Assembly: GCF_003344785.1 (NCBI RefSeq)
Contig: NZ_QPMK01000016.1
Location: 61,875 to 125,874, forward strand
Direction of reading: 5' to 3'
From: Thalassococcus profundi
GTDB lineage: Bacteria > Pseudomonadota > Alphaproteobacteria > Rhodobacterales > Rhodobacteraceae
DNA: 64,000 nucleotides
Shown piece by piece: positions 25,650 through 33,182 of the stretch. Made by a program: the position numbers and the translations under genes. The notes under the pieces are model-generated. The model saw nothing but the letters and a program-made list of their open reading frames with translations, ran no database searches and had not been told where the DNA came from. Positions within the stretch are counted from its first letter, which is position 1. Every line of letters starts with the position of its first letter.

Positions 25650-25975
25650 TTTCCCGCCTTGGCGCCGATCATCGCCGACTGGTAGCCACGCAGCAGACCG
25701 AGGCGCATATAGGGCAGCTCCAGCAGCTGGTCGCGCAAATCCTCGGAATAGGGCAGCGGCTTGTCCTGCTCGTCGACCATGTCGTCGAGGCGCACGAGGA
25801 TTTTCCGGACCAGGTCCTTCAGCCCCTCGGCCGTCATGGTGTCGAAGCTGGCGAACTCGTCGTCGGTGATCACCTCGAAGGTGGCGCGGATCGTCTGTTC
25901 GTCGAAGCCGCCGTCGACCGGCACCTTGATCGGCACGACATGGGTGAAGCGGGGTGTCTTGGCGATCTTGAACAT
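25646..25975 (-). CDS. Tail assembly chaperone (gpG-like)
   Basis: This 109-residue acidic, helical protein (FEVITDDEFASFDTMTAEGLKDLV, then a leucine-rich C terminus) lies between the tail tube and tape-measure genes, the invariant location of siphophage tail assembly chaperones. Its stop codon is preceded by GGGAAAC, so a minority of ribosomes should continue into the DUF1799-like frame. The two products would coat the tape measure during tail assembly. Confidence 0.78.
   Translation of the reverse strand: MFKIAKTPRFTHVVPIKVPVDGGFDEQTIRATFEVITDDEFASFDTMTAEGLKDLVRKILVRLDDMVDEQDKPLPYSEDLRDQLLELPYMRLGLLRGYQSAMIGAKAGN
25649..25655 (-). promoter_or_regulatory. GGGAAAC slippery heptamer for programmed -1 frameshift
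   Basis: On the coding strand G GGA AAC TGA ends the chaperone ORF. Slipping back one base re-pairs both tRNAs on GGG AAA and continues into the open frame CTG AGG TGG GCC. It fits X XXY YYZ exactly and sits against the stop codon, like the GGGAAAG site of lambda G/T. Confidence 0.78.
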
Positions 25976-25994
25976 GGGCGGGGTCCTTGCAGGG

Positions 25995-26927
25995 TCAGGT
26001 GAGGGTGAGGGTCCACTGGTCGTTGCCGGCGCCTGGAAGCGGCTTCAGCCGGAGCGGCCATTCCTTAATCTTCTGCGCCTCGGTCACGCCCTGCGGGCGC
26101 TGCATCTGCGCGGTGGGGATGTTGAGCGCGCAGATGTTTCCGGCGGCAGTGCCATGCACGAGGTCGATCTCGACCGTCGCCTGGTCCCGCGCCAGGGCGA
26201 AGGGGTCGAGCGTCGCGAGCGGCGTCGCCTCGATCTGCATCTCGATCATGTCCGACCGATCGACGATGGCGATCTCTTCGGCGCCGATCAGGAAGCGCGG
26301 CTCGACCTCGTTGCCGAAGCCCAGCTTGAAACTGCGCAACACGTGGTTTGCCGCATTGATCGAGAAGCCGGGCGTGTTGGCCTTGGAGGCCATCAGCGGC
26401 TTGAGGAAACCGTCGAGGTTCACGGTGGGCAACACCTGCGCCGACGGCTTGGTCCAGAGCCCGGTGAAGGTGAACTCGAGATAGGGGATGCCAGAGGCGT
26501 TGACGGTGATCTCGCAATTACCGCGTGCGCCCAGCAGTGTGTAGAGCGTTCCGTCGATGTTGAGATAGAAGGTGGCGCTTTCGAAGGTGCCGGAGATCGG
26601 GTTGTAGGTGACATCCGTGCCGGCATCGACGGTTTCCGCCACGCCGCAGGCTCGGATCAGCGGTCCCCAGGCGGGCGCGGTCCCGGCGGTGCCCGATCCG
26701 GCCAGTTCGACCTTGAAGGTCATGACCATGTGCAGATCGTAGGGGATCGTGCCGGACGCACCGAGATAGACCGTGTCGTGGTTGCGGTCCTGGTCGGAGC
26801 CTTCCATCGGGCGGATTGCGATTTCCGTGGCGAGGATCGCGTTGGCAGCACCCGTCGGCACAGCATCGGTGCCGTAGGTGGTCTCGATCTTTGCCAGGAA
26901 GGTCTTCTTGCGGAAGAACAGCGACAT
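25995..26927 (-). CDS. Major tail tube protein
   Basis: This 310-residue protein begins MSLFFRKKTFLAKIETTYGTD, typical of siphophage tube proteins, and includes FTFTGLWTKPSAQ and a lysine-rich SFKLGFGNEVEPRFL segment. It follows the gp36/gp37 connector genes and precedes the chaperone. There is no sheath gene beside it, which supports a non-contractile tail. Confidence 0.8.
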   Translation of the reverse strand: MSLFFRKKTFLAKIETTYGTDAVPTGAANAILATEIAIRPMEGSDQDRNHDTVYLGASGTIPYDLHMVMTFKVELAGSGTAGTAPAWGPLIRACGVAETVDAGTDVTYNPISGTFESATFYLNIDGTLYTLLGARGNCEITVNASGIPYLEFTFTGLWTKPSAQVLPTVNLDGFLKPLMASKANTPGFSINAANHVLRSFKLGFGNEVEPRFLIGAEEIAIVDRSDMIEMQIEATPLATLDPFALARDQATVEIDLVHGTAAGNICALNIPTAQMQRPQGVTEAQKIKEWPLRLKPLPGAGNDQWTLTLT

Positions 26928-27071
26928 TTATGCCTCCTCGGATGTCTGGGACGCCCTGCCTTCCGGGGCAGGCTTGCTCTTCGGATTGGCGGTGGGGCGC
27001 GGCTGGCCCTTGTCGTCGCGCAGATAGCTGCCGCCGGACTGGGGCAGAGCGGGCTTTTTCGTCTTGGGCAT
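26928..27071 (-). CDS. Small basic phage protein between gp37 and the tail tube gene
   Basis: This 47-residue ORF starts with an ATG at 27071 overlapping the gp37 stop (TGATG) and ends at 26928, directly before the tail tube start. It reads MPKTKKPALPQSGGSYLRDD and then a Pro/Lys/Ser-rich disordered tail. The tight packing with both neighbours argues that it is translated. Function unknown. Confidence 0.6.
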   Translation of the reverse strand: MPKTKKPALPQSGGSYLRDDKGQPRPTANPKSKPAPEGRASQTSEEA

Positions 27072-27499
27072 CAGAAGATCCTCAGCTGGTCGGAGATGGA
27101 GAATTCGATCTGGTAGGCGAGGCGCCCGACGCCCGGATCGATGATGTTGGCGCGCGTCAGCTCGAAGACGCCGGCTTGGTCGCCCGGCGCCCAGCCGGCG
27201 ACGGCCTCGATGATCTCTCGCAGCATCGGGTGCAGCCTCTGCAGCGCCCTGGCACCCAGCTGGTCCAGCGAATTCACGATCAGCACTACCGCGATGCTCT
27301 CGCGGATCGGCTGGATGAACCGACCGGCGGCAGCGGTCGCGGCGCTGCCCTGCAATCCCAGCGGCAGGACGTAGGCCGCGACGGGAAAGGCGGGCAGGCT
27401 CTTGCGCTGCATCAGCGTCGTGAACTCGGCCGCGCCGAAGGTGCGGCTCTGCAGCTCTGCGACCTGCGCCTCGAGGCGGGCGATGACGTCGTCGATCAT
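27071..27499 (-). CDS. Mu gp37-like tail terminator protein
   Basis: This 142-residue protein begins MIDDVIARLEAQV and contains LPAFPVAAYVLPLG and FSISDQLRIF, resembling the gp37/DUF1834 proteins that follow gp36 in Mu-like phages and close the top of the tail. It overlaps gp36 by one base. The assignment is by position and general resemblance. Confidence 0.7.
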   Translation of the reverse strand: MIDDVIARLEAQVAELQSRTFGAAEFTTLMQRKSLPAFPVAAYVLPLGLQGSAATAAAGRFIQPIRESIAVVLIVNSLDQLGARALQRLHPMLREIIEAVAGWAPGDQAGVFELTRANIIDPGVGRLAYQIEFSISDQLRIF

Positions 27500-27927
27500 C
27501 AGATGAACCCCTTGAGACTGTCTTCGGTCATCGGGCGTTCGCGGTCGGTGACCTGCGCGCCGCCGCCGCCGGTGGTCGCCGGCGCGACGCCGTCGGCGCG
27601 CAGCTGGACCACGCCGCGGGCGATGTCGCGCAACGTGACCAGGGCGTCCTTGTAATCCTGGACGATCTTGCCGTTGGGCTCATAGACATGCAGCTTGTAG
27701 ATCGCGATGGCCTTGGCCAGGTCGCGGATCAGCGGGTCGACCGTGCTGAGCGGCAGCTGGTATTTCGCCGCCAGGTGCCCGTTGATGAGGGCATCGGTAT
27801 CGGCCAGCGCCGCATCGACCACGTCGGTGTCGATCATGTCGGTGGCCACGTCGCCGCGATCGGTGAGACCGATGAGCTGGCGCTCACCGTGCCGGTCGAT
27901 CAGGTCTGCAAGCGAAGTGTAAGCCAC
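27499..27927 (-). CDS. Mu gp36-like head-tail connector (DUF1320)
   Basis: This 142-residue protein has the DUF1320 features: MAYTSLADLIDRHGERQLIGLTD at the start, then ADTDALINGHLAAKYQLPL and YKLHVYEPNGKI. Proteins of this family act at the head-tail joint of Mu-like phages. The C terminus is glycine-rich and probably flexible. Confidence 0.85.
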   Translation of the reverse strand: MAYTSLADLIDRHGERQLIGLTDRGDVATDMIDTDVVDAALADTDALINGHLAAKYQLPLSTVDPLIRDLAKAIAIYKLHVYEPNGKIVQDYKDALVTLRDIARGVVQLRADGVAPATTGGGGAQVTDRERPMTEDSLKGFI

Positions 27928-28004
27928 GTCTCGTGTCCTCGGTCAGGAAAGGCCCGGCGGCATATGCCATCGCCGCCGGGCAAGGTGTCGCCTTGATGCG
28001 GCGG

Positions 28005-28454
28005 TCAGTCCGCCGCGGCGATGGCAGGATGCCAGGCGACGATCAGCAGCGGATCGTCCTCGAGCGCCTGAAGATCGGCCTCGGTCAGCTCGTCCATCGG
28101 GATCAGAACCGGTTCCGGCCCGAAGGCACGGCCGGCGCGGCGGCGGCCCTGGCGCGGTCCGATCACCTCGATCATGTCGGCGATGCCCAAGCCGAGCTCT
28201 TTCGCCTGGGAAACCATCGCCGCCACTTCCGCGCCCTGGTCCTTCGCCAGGTCCGCAGCGGTCCCGGCGGGGGCGCCCTCAGCCCCCGCCGGCGCCGTCT
28301 CGGACGCGTCCGATCCGGCGGCAGCCCCCCGCGCTGCCTCTGCCTCAGCCACGCGTGCGGCCAGGGTATCGTCGCCGATGTTGGCGGCGAACTTGACGCC
28401 CAGCTCGTTGGCCTTGGCCTCCAGCGCCTCGCGCTCTGCGGTCTTCTCGGTCAT
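28005..28454 (-). CDS. Mu gp35-like protein
   Basis: This 149-residue protein lies between the major head gene and gp36. It has an N-terminal helical part (TEKTAEREALEAKANELGV), an Ala/Gly-rich linker (about 41-72) and a C-terminal segment ending LLIVAWHPAIAAAD. In Mu-like phages this slot holds gp35-type proteins (HI1506 type). The role is not established. The start at 28454 lies 14 bases after the capsid stop, with GAGGGT upstream. Confidence 0.65.
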   Translation of the reverse strand: MTEKTAEREALEAKANELGVKFAANIGDDTLAARVAEAEAARGAAAGSDASETAPAGAEGAPAGTAADLAKDQGAEVAAMVSQAKELGLGIADMIEVIGPRQGRRRAGRAFGPEPVLIPMDELTEADLQALEDDPLLIVAWHPAIAAAD

Positions 28455-28468
28455 CGCAAGACCCTCCC

Positions 28469-29365
28469 TTACGCCAGCCACGGCACCACGAGCAGTTCGG
28501 CAGTGCCTTTCCACTCGTTGGTCTCGCCGCCGGCGGCGTATTCGGAGTTGAGGATCTTGCGGCCGGCGCTTTCCAGCGCGGGCGGCACGACCAGCAGTTT
28601 GGGCATGATGCCCAGCGGGCGGCCGTAATCGCCCTTCATGCCCTGCAGCGCGGCGCGTGCGGTGGCGTAGTTGGCCGCGTTCAGCGTCTGTTTGGAGCCC
28701 CACGCGAATTGCCAGAAGCCGAAGCCAGTATTGAAGCGCGCGTCGGCCCCGTACTGGAACTCCTTGTTGTTGAACACCGCGTCATCCGTGAGCTTGTCCT
28801 TGGCGACGAACTCGAAGTCGCGGCGCTTCTGCAGGATGATCGGCTTCAGCGCACGACTGTCGTCGATCAGGAACCAAGGTGCGCCGGAACCACCGTCGGT
28901 GTTGGCGACCGAGATCACCTGTCCCTTTTCGTCCAGCACCGGATGGTCGGTGTCGAAGAAGTTCTGGCCGTCGTAGCAGGGCTGGCTGAAACCGAGCTTC
29001 AGCGTGTCCGCGAAAACCAGCGTATCTTTCTTGGAGCCTGTGGACATGCCCATCTCGGTGAACATCGGGGCGTAAATCCCGAGGTTATCGGTCTCGATAT
29101 CGTCGCGATCGACGCCGATGGTCAGTTCCCAGGCCTTTTCGGCGATGGCATAATCGTGCTGCGACAGGTTCTGCACCGCGCGGGCGCCGATCCATTCGCG
29201 GACGTTGGGCATCTTGCCGAGCCAGCCGTACTTCTGCTCCTTGGTCATCGACGGGACTTCGGTCGCGACGCGCGACCACATGCTGGGCGCCTGGCCCAGG
29301 CCGTTCTGGAAGTTGGTCTTGAAGCCGACACGCAGCGTGTCGAGGTTTGCGGCATTCACCAGCAT
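28469..29365 (-). CDS. Mu gpT-like major head protein
   Basis: This 298-residue capsid protein matches the Mu gpT family: it begins VNAANLDTLRVGFKTNFQ and contains PNVREWIGARAVQNL, WELTIGVDRDDIETDNLG and YDGQNFFDTDHPV. It forms the shell after the gp32-like protease removes the scaffold. It is well supported by its place between the decoration-type protein and gp35. Confidence 0.93.
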   Translation of the reverse strand: MLVNAANLDTLRVGFKTNFQNGLGQAPSMWSRVATEVPSMTKEQKYGWLGKMPNVREWIGARAVQNLSQHDYAIAEKAWELTIGVDRDDIETDNLGIYAPMFTEMGMSTGSKKDTLVFADTLKLGFSQPCYDGQNFFDTDHPVLDEKGQVISVANTDGGSGAPWFLIDDSRALKPIILQKRRDFEFVAKDKLTDDAVFNNKEFQYGADARFNTGFGFWQFAWGSKQTLNAANYATARAALQGMKGDYGRPLGIMPKLLVVPPALESAGRKILNSEYAAGGETNEWKGTAELLVVPWLA

Positions 29366-29377
29366 GGTCTGATCTCC

Positions 29378-29809
29378 TTAGGAGGCGTTGGTCAGGGCTT
29401 CGTCGAAGCGGACCCAGACGCCGGTGGCGTCCACATCCTCGACGATGCCGGCAGGGGAGCGGGTGGAGGACCCGTTCGTCTTGGCGACGGTCTGGTCATC
29501 GACGGCGAAACACACCGCGCCGATGTCGCCGATGGCGATCGCGTCCGCGGCGGCCGAGTTGGCGAAGTGAAACACGCCCGGCAGATACTCCGCGCGAAGA
29601 TCACCATTGGCGCCGGCGCTGTTGTCGACCCGCGCCTCGGACCGACCGACGCCGACGAGGCCGGTGGCGGTCTGGCCTTCGACCAGGTAGCCGGCGGCGT
29701 TGCGCATCACGATCGCCCCGGCGAAGAGCGTGGTGGCCGCGGCGACAAGGCCGGTGCGTTTGTCGCCCTGAAGGCGGGCGGTGTTGCGGTCCTGGGTCAG
29801 GGCGGGCAT
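29378..29809 (-). CDS. Small head (decoration-type) protein
   Basis: This 143-residue protein has a DUF2190/decoration-like character: short beta strands with Ala/Gly/Val, including IGDIGAVCFAVDDQTVAK and AGIVEDVDATGVWVRF. It sits between the protease/scaffold gene and the major head gene, where Mu gp33 or decoration proteins occur. It overlaps the protease gene by one base. Confidence 0.65.
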   Translation of the reverse strand: MPALTQDRNTARLQGDKRTGLVAAATTLFAGAIVMRNAAGYLVEGQTATGLVGVGRSEARVDNSAGANGDLRAEYLPGVFHFANSAAADAIAIGDIGAVCFAVDDQTVAKTNGSSTRSPAGIVEDVDATGVWVRFDEALTNAS

Positions 29810-30384
29810 CAGAGCGTCTCCTGTGCATCACGCTCGGACTTGAGCGTCTTGAGATATTCATCGGCCGGGATGCCCAGCAGCTTCGCTGCTTGGGTCTGTT
29901 CGGCGCTCAGCGCGATGGCGCCATCCTTCGCTGCCGGGGCGACGAGGGTGGTGTGGGTGGCGCCCAGCTGCGGCAGGGAGTTGATGATCTTCTCCGCCTG
30001 CTCGGGGTTCTGGACGTGCAGCGCGACGTATTCGGCGCGCGCGCCTTTCACGCCGACACGCTTGCCGGCGATGGCCTTGTCGATGAAGGCTTCGGCAGCG
30101 GCCTGTTTGCCGCCGGTTTCGAGCTTGTCGAGCCGGGCCTGCAGCGCCGTCAGGGTTTCGGCCTGCTCGCCGGCGCCGGCCTTGAGGCCCTTGGCAGTGG
30201 CGACGAGCGCCTCGGGTGTGGCATCGCCTTCGACGCCCAGGGCCACGGCAATGGGCGACAGGGCGGCACTCAGCGCCTCGCTGTCGGGCTTGTCGGCTGC
30301 GAGCTTGGCTTCGAGCGCCGCCATGACTTGCTCTTCGGTGGCGTCCTCCGCCAGGCCGAGCATCTTGGCCAGTTTCTGGAGCAT
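29809..30384 (-). CDS. Predicted internal scaffold protein (nested in the protease gene)
   Basis: The in-frame ATG at 30384 has GGAAGGA about 10 bases upstream. The 191-residue product is Ala/Glu/Lys-rich and helical, as expected for a scaffold, and corresponds to Mu gpZ nested in gpI. That it is translated separately is inference from that precedent and the ribosome site. Confidence 0.5.
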   Translation of the reverse strand: MLQKLAKMLGLAEDATEEQVMAALEAKLAADKPDSEALSAALSPIAVALGVEGDATPEALVATAKGLKAGAGEQAETLTALQARLDKLETGGKQAAAEAFIDKAIAGKRVGVKGARAEYVALHVQNPEQAEKIINSLPQLGATHTTLVAPAAKDGAIALSAEQTQAAKLLGIPADEYLKTLKSERDAQETL

Positions 30385-30855
30385 GGAATCTTGGTCCTTC
30401 CTGCTGAGAGGGGTGAGGTCCCGCACGGCGGGATCGTTGGTCAGCGCCGCACGGGCGATGGCGGTCAGCTTGCCCTTGGCGTCGGGCAGGATGACGGGAG
30501 AGATGCCCCAATAGGCCCGATCCGACAGCAGCTCGGTGCCGCGACGTGTCCAGTCCACGCGCCCCCAGATGCCATCCTCGCGCTCTTCCATCTCGACGAT
30601 GTAGCCGACGGCCGGAGCATCTAGCCCCAGCTTGCCGGCGGTCTCGGTCGAATGGTTGAGGTCGATATGCAGGCGCTTGTGGCTGGCAAAGCTGAGGCGG
30701 ATCACTTCGGCCGCGTCTTCATAGCGCCAGGGACCGCGGCCATCGACGGCGCGGAATTCGCCTTTGGGGATCAGGTGGACCCATTCGGGCACCGATGCTT
30801 CGCCGCTGGGCGCGGGCAGTTCGATGACGGAGAGGGCGATGGGTGTCTTGTCCAT
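29809..30855 (-). CDS. Mu gp32-like prohead protease with scaffold region
   Basis: This 348-residue protein has an N-terminal protease domain of the Mu I type (EWVHLIPKGEF, DLNHSTE, AYWGISPVIL) and a C-terminal, Ala/Glu-rich coiled part typical of scaffolds. In Mu the scaffold is made from an internal start within the protease gene. Here an in-frame ATG at 30384, preceded by GGAAGGA, begins MLQKLAKMLGLAEDATEEQ and would give a 191-residue scaffold. Confidence 0.85.
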   Translation of the reverse strand: MDKTPIALSVIELPAPSGEASVPEWVHLIPKGEFRAVDGRGPWRYEDAAEVIRLSFASHKRLHIDLNHSTETAGKLGLDAPAVGYIVEMEEREDGIWGRVDWTRRGTELLSDRAYWGISPVILPDAKGKLTAIARAALTNDPAVRDLTPLSRKDQDSMLQKLAKMLGLAEDATEEQVMAALEAKLAADKPDSEALSAALSPIAVALGVEGDATPEALVATAKGLKAGAGEQAETLTALQARLDKLETGGKQAAAEAFIDKAIAGKRVGVKGARAEYVALHVQNPEQAEKIINSLPQLGATHTTLVAPAAKDGAIALSAEQTQAAKLLGIPADEYLKTLKSERDAQETL

Positions 30856-30958
30856 GCGGCGATCTTTGCCGCGCGGACCGCACCCGAAACATTGTCAACA
30901 GGTTGACCGGACGACAAGTGCCGTACTCACGCTACCCTGATCCGCGGTGCCGCCTGCG

Positions 30959-31474
30959 TCAATCCCCGGCGGCAGTGCCCAGGTATTCGGTGATCGTCTC
31001 GAGGATGTTCTCGCGGTCGGTCGGGCCGACGCCGAGGAAGGGCCGGGCCGGGATGTCGCCCCAGGGGATGGTCATGAAGAAATCCCGGCCGTTCTTGTCC
31101 TTGCCGATCCGCGCGCCGAATTCCCCTTGGGCAGCACCCAGCTGCATCACGGCGGCGTAGATCATGTTCGATCCCCATTCGACCGACGTGGCGGTGGCGG
31201 CGTGGCTGATCGTGGTCGAGAGGCTCTTGCTGGGACCGATCAGGGGGCGCGGGCCGGGCGTGTCGCCGCGTTTGGCGTAGGCCGCCAGGGTCGAGGGCTT
31301 GCGCGGCGCCCAGGCGTTGCCCTCGGGATCGGTGCCGGTGGCGAAGTTCTGTTCCGTGCTTCGGACCATCAGCTCGCCCAGGTCCTGCATCAGCGGCGTC
31401 ATGTCCGTCAGCGCCGCCGCGAGCCGCGTCAGCCCTTCGGTGATCTCGTCTTCCTTGAGTTCGTGGCGGATCAT
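30959..31474 (-). CDS. Mu gpG-like virion morphogenesis protein
   Basis: This 171-residue protein belongs to the phage virion morphogenesis family: it contains LMQDLGELMVRSTEQNF, AWAPRKPSTL and a C-terminal PWGDIPARPFLGVGPTD. In Mu, gpG takes part in head and tail joining. The ATG at 31474 follows AGAGGGA; the frame is open to 31528. A 121-base gap separates it from gpF and includes a small GTGGGG/CCCCAC inverted repeat. Confidence 0.85.
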   Translation of the reverse strand: MIRHELKEDEITEGLTRLAAALTDMTPLMQDLGELMVRSTEQNFATGTDPEGNAWAPRKPSTLAAYAKRGDTPGPRPLIGPSKSLSTTISHAATATSVEWGSNMIYAAVMQLGAAQGEFGARIGKDKNGRDFFMTIPWGDIPARPFLGVGPTDRENILETITEYLGTAAGD

Positions 31475-31595
31475 GCGTATATCCCTCTTTGCAGGCGTGA
31501 CACGGTAATATTCTCGCGGCCGTAGCACGATCTTCGGATCGGAGCGCTATGTGGGGTAGCCGGCGAAAGCTGGAAGCGGGGCCCCACCGCCTGCA

Positions 31596-32747
31596 TCATC
31601 CTCTTTTCAGCAACCGCCGAATGACCTGAGCGCGCAGGAATGGGTCACCGCTCATCCGCCGGAAGCTTGTCAGGAACAGGCCCTGGCCGGAGCTGGTCGC
31701 TTTGACGACAACGAGGTGGCCGTCATCGGCATCGCGGATGAAGACCATGCTGCGCGGCGTGTCGCGGACGCGGTGCGTTGCTTCGTCGACCGCCAGCTGC
31801 GCCATGGCGTATTCGGCCGGCGTCAGCTCCGGATGTTCGCGCAGCTGCTTCCTTGCGGTCTCCTCGCTCATATCGGCGACGCGCCGCTGCGCACCCAGGG
31901 AGGCGGCATCCTCGGCCGAGAGGCGCACCATAGGCCAGTTCCCGCGCGGATCCTTCAACCACGCCTCGAAGCCTTCGCGTAACCAGTCCTGGATCAGATC
32001 GACCGACGGCTGGTCCGGCAGGCGGTCCAGCCGGTCTCGCAATGCCAGAACCGTATCGCTGACCGTGGCGCCGGGCGCATAGTCCCAGCCCTTGCCGATC
32101 CCGCGGGGCGCGCCGGTGCGCGGGTCGATCGACTGCCAGCCGTCGGGCAGCTCCTTGTCCGGATCACCGCCCAGGCGCCGAACGCCGGCAGGGGTCCGCG
32201 CGCCCGAGACCGAGCAGCTGCAGCCCCAGCCATTGGGAGGGAAATGCGCGGCCCAGAACGGATGGTCCGGCGGCAGGGCGATGCCGTTCCAGGACAGATG
32301 GTCGAGACGCGGCTCCACCGATCCGCCGTGGAAGTAGACCCAGAAGGCGTAATTGCCCTCGGTCAGCTGAGCATAGCGCCCGGCCATGTAGCTCGTGCGC
32401 ATGTTGGTCCGGTAGATCACCCGCGTCCGCCAGGCTTCGCCGGCTTTCGTGCCTTCACCGGTCCAGCCGTGCCAGCCGCGGCGCTCGACGATCTCGCGGA
32501 AATCGCGGCGGAACTCCTCGAGGCTCGTGCCGTTCGCGATCACCTTGTCGACGGCGGTGGCCAGGTCGGCCAGCAGATCGGCCTTCGTGGCACCTGCCAC
32601 CATGAAGGCGCGGTCGTGCGCGCTGCGCTTGATGTCGTCCCAGCGGCTGGTCGGAACAAGATCACCCAGGCGCGCACGGAAGGCCGCGACCTGTTCGGCA
32701 AACGGGCGACGGAAGGTAATGGCAATGGGCGAATCAGGAGGTGCCAT
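31596..32747 (-). CDS. Mu gpF-like head morphogenesis protein
   Basis: This 383-residue minor head protein has the gpF signature NMRTSYMAGRYAQL and HPFWAAHFPPNGWGCSCSV. It joins the portal in head assembly. The C-terminal part includes DDGHLVVVKATS. Between it and the portal lies about 440 bases of lower-GC sequence with an ORF on the other strand, so the usual portal-gpF contact is interrupted. Confidence 0.9.
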   Translation of the reverse strand: MAPPDSPIAITFRRPFAEQVAAFRARLGDLVPTSRWDDIKRSAHDRAFMVAGATKADLLADLATAVDKVIANGTSLEEFRRDFREIVERRGWHGWTGEGTKAGEAWRTRVIYRTNMRTSYMAGRYAQLTEGNYAFWVYFHGGSVEPRLDHLSWNGIALPPDHPFWAAHFPPNGWGCSCSVSGARTPAGVRRLGGDPDKELPDGWQSIDPRTGAPRGIGKGWDYAPGATVSDTVLALRDRLDRLPDQPSVDLIQDWLREGFEAWLKDPRGNWPMVRLSAEDAASLGAQRRVADMSEETARKQLREHPELTPAEYAMAQLAVDEATHRVRDTPRSMVFIRDADDGHLVVVKATSSGQGLFLTSFRRMSGDPFLRAQVIRRLLKRG

Positions 32748-32760
32748 CTACCATGTCTCC

Positions 32761-33144
32761 ATGGGTGAGGATCTCGAAGCGATACTGTTCGGATTTGCGC
32801 AAGCGATGTTCTCCGGCGAACCTGTATCGAGCACCACTCCGGACTTCGAGGCGGCACTGGCGAAGCTTTCCGAAAATCGCACCTTGAAAGCGCAGTCGGC
32901 GATGACGTGGCCGATCCCGGCCAAGACCGCTTTGAGAGAGCTGCTGATTTGCTGGATATTCGTCATTCGGCAGTCGATCGAACAGGGCGATCCATCTCCG
33001 GTACCGCAGGACTGGATTTCCGGTTCATCCTCGACACGGCTAAACGAGAAGCTCGTCGCCGAAATTCTGAATAGGTCAGACGCGCTGATATCGCTGTCTC
33101 AACGCAGGCGCCAAGCTCTCGAAGATCGCGGGCGGATGCACTGA
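32761..33144 (+). CDS. Small unknown protein, antisense to the late operon
   Basis: This ORF encodes 127 residues from the ATG at 32761 (or 139 from 32725, which has GGAAGG upstream). The product looks protein-like: amphipathic helices (EDLEAILFGFAQAMF, PAKTALRELLICWIFVIRQS) and a charged C terminus (ISLSQRRRQALEDRGR). Overlapping leftward frames exist but are Ser-rich and shadow-like. It lies between the portal and gpF genes, is less GC-rich than they are and points against them, so it may be a lysogeny-expressed insertion. No family recognised. Confidence 0.42.
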   Translation: MGEDLEAILFGFAQAMFSGEPVSSTTPDFEAALAKLSENRTLKAQSAMTWPIPAKTALRELLICWIFVIRQSIEQGDPSPVPQDWISGSSSTRLNEKLVAEILNRSDALISLSQRRRQALEDRGRMH

Positions 33145-33182
33145 GCGCGATCTGAAACGCACGATCGTGCGCTGCGTCGGTT

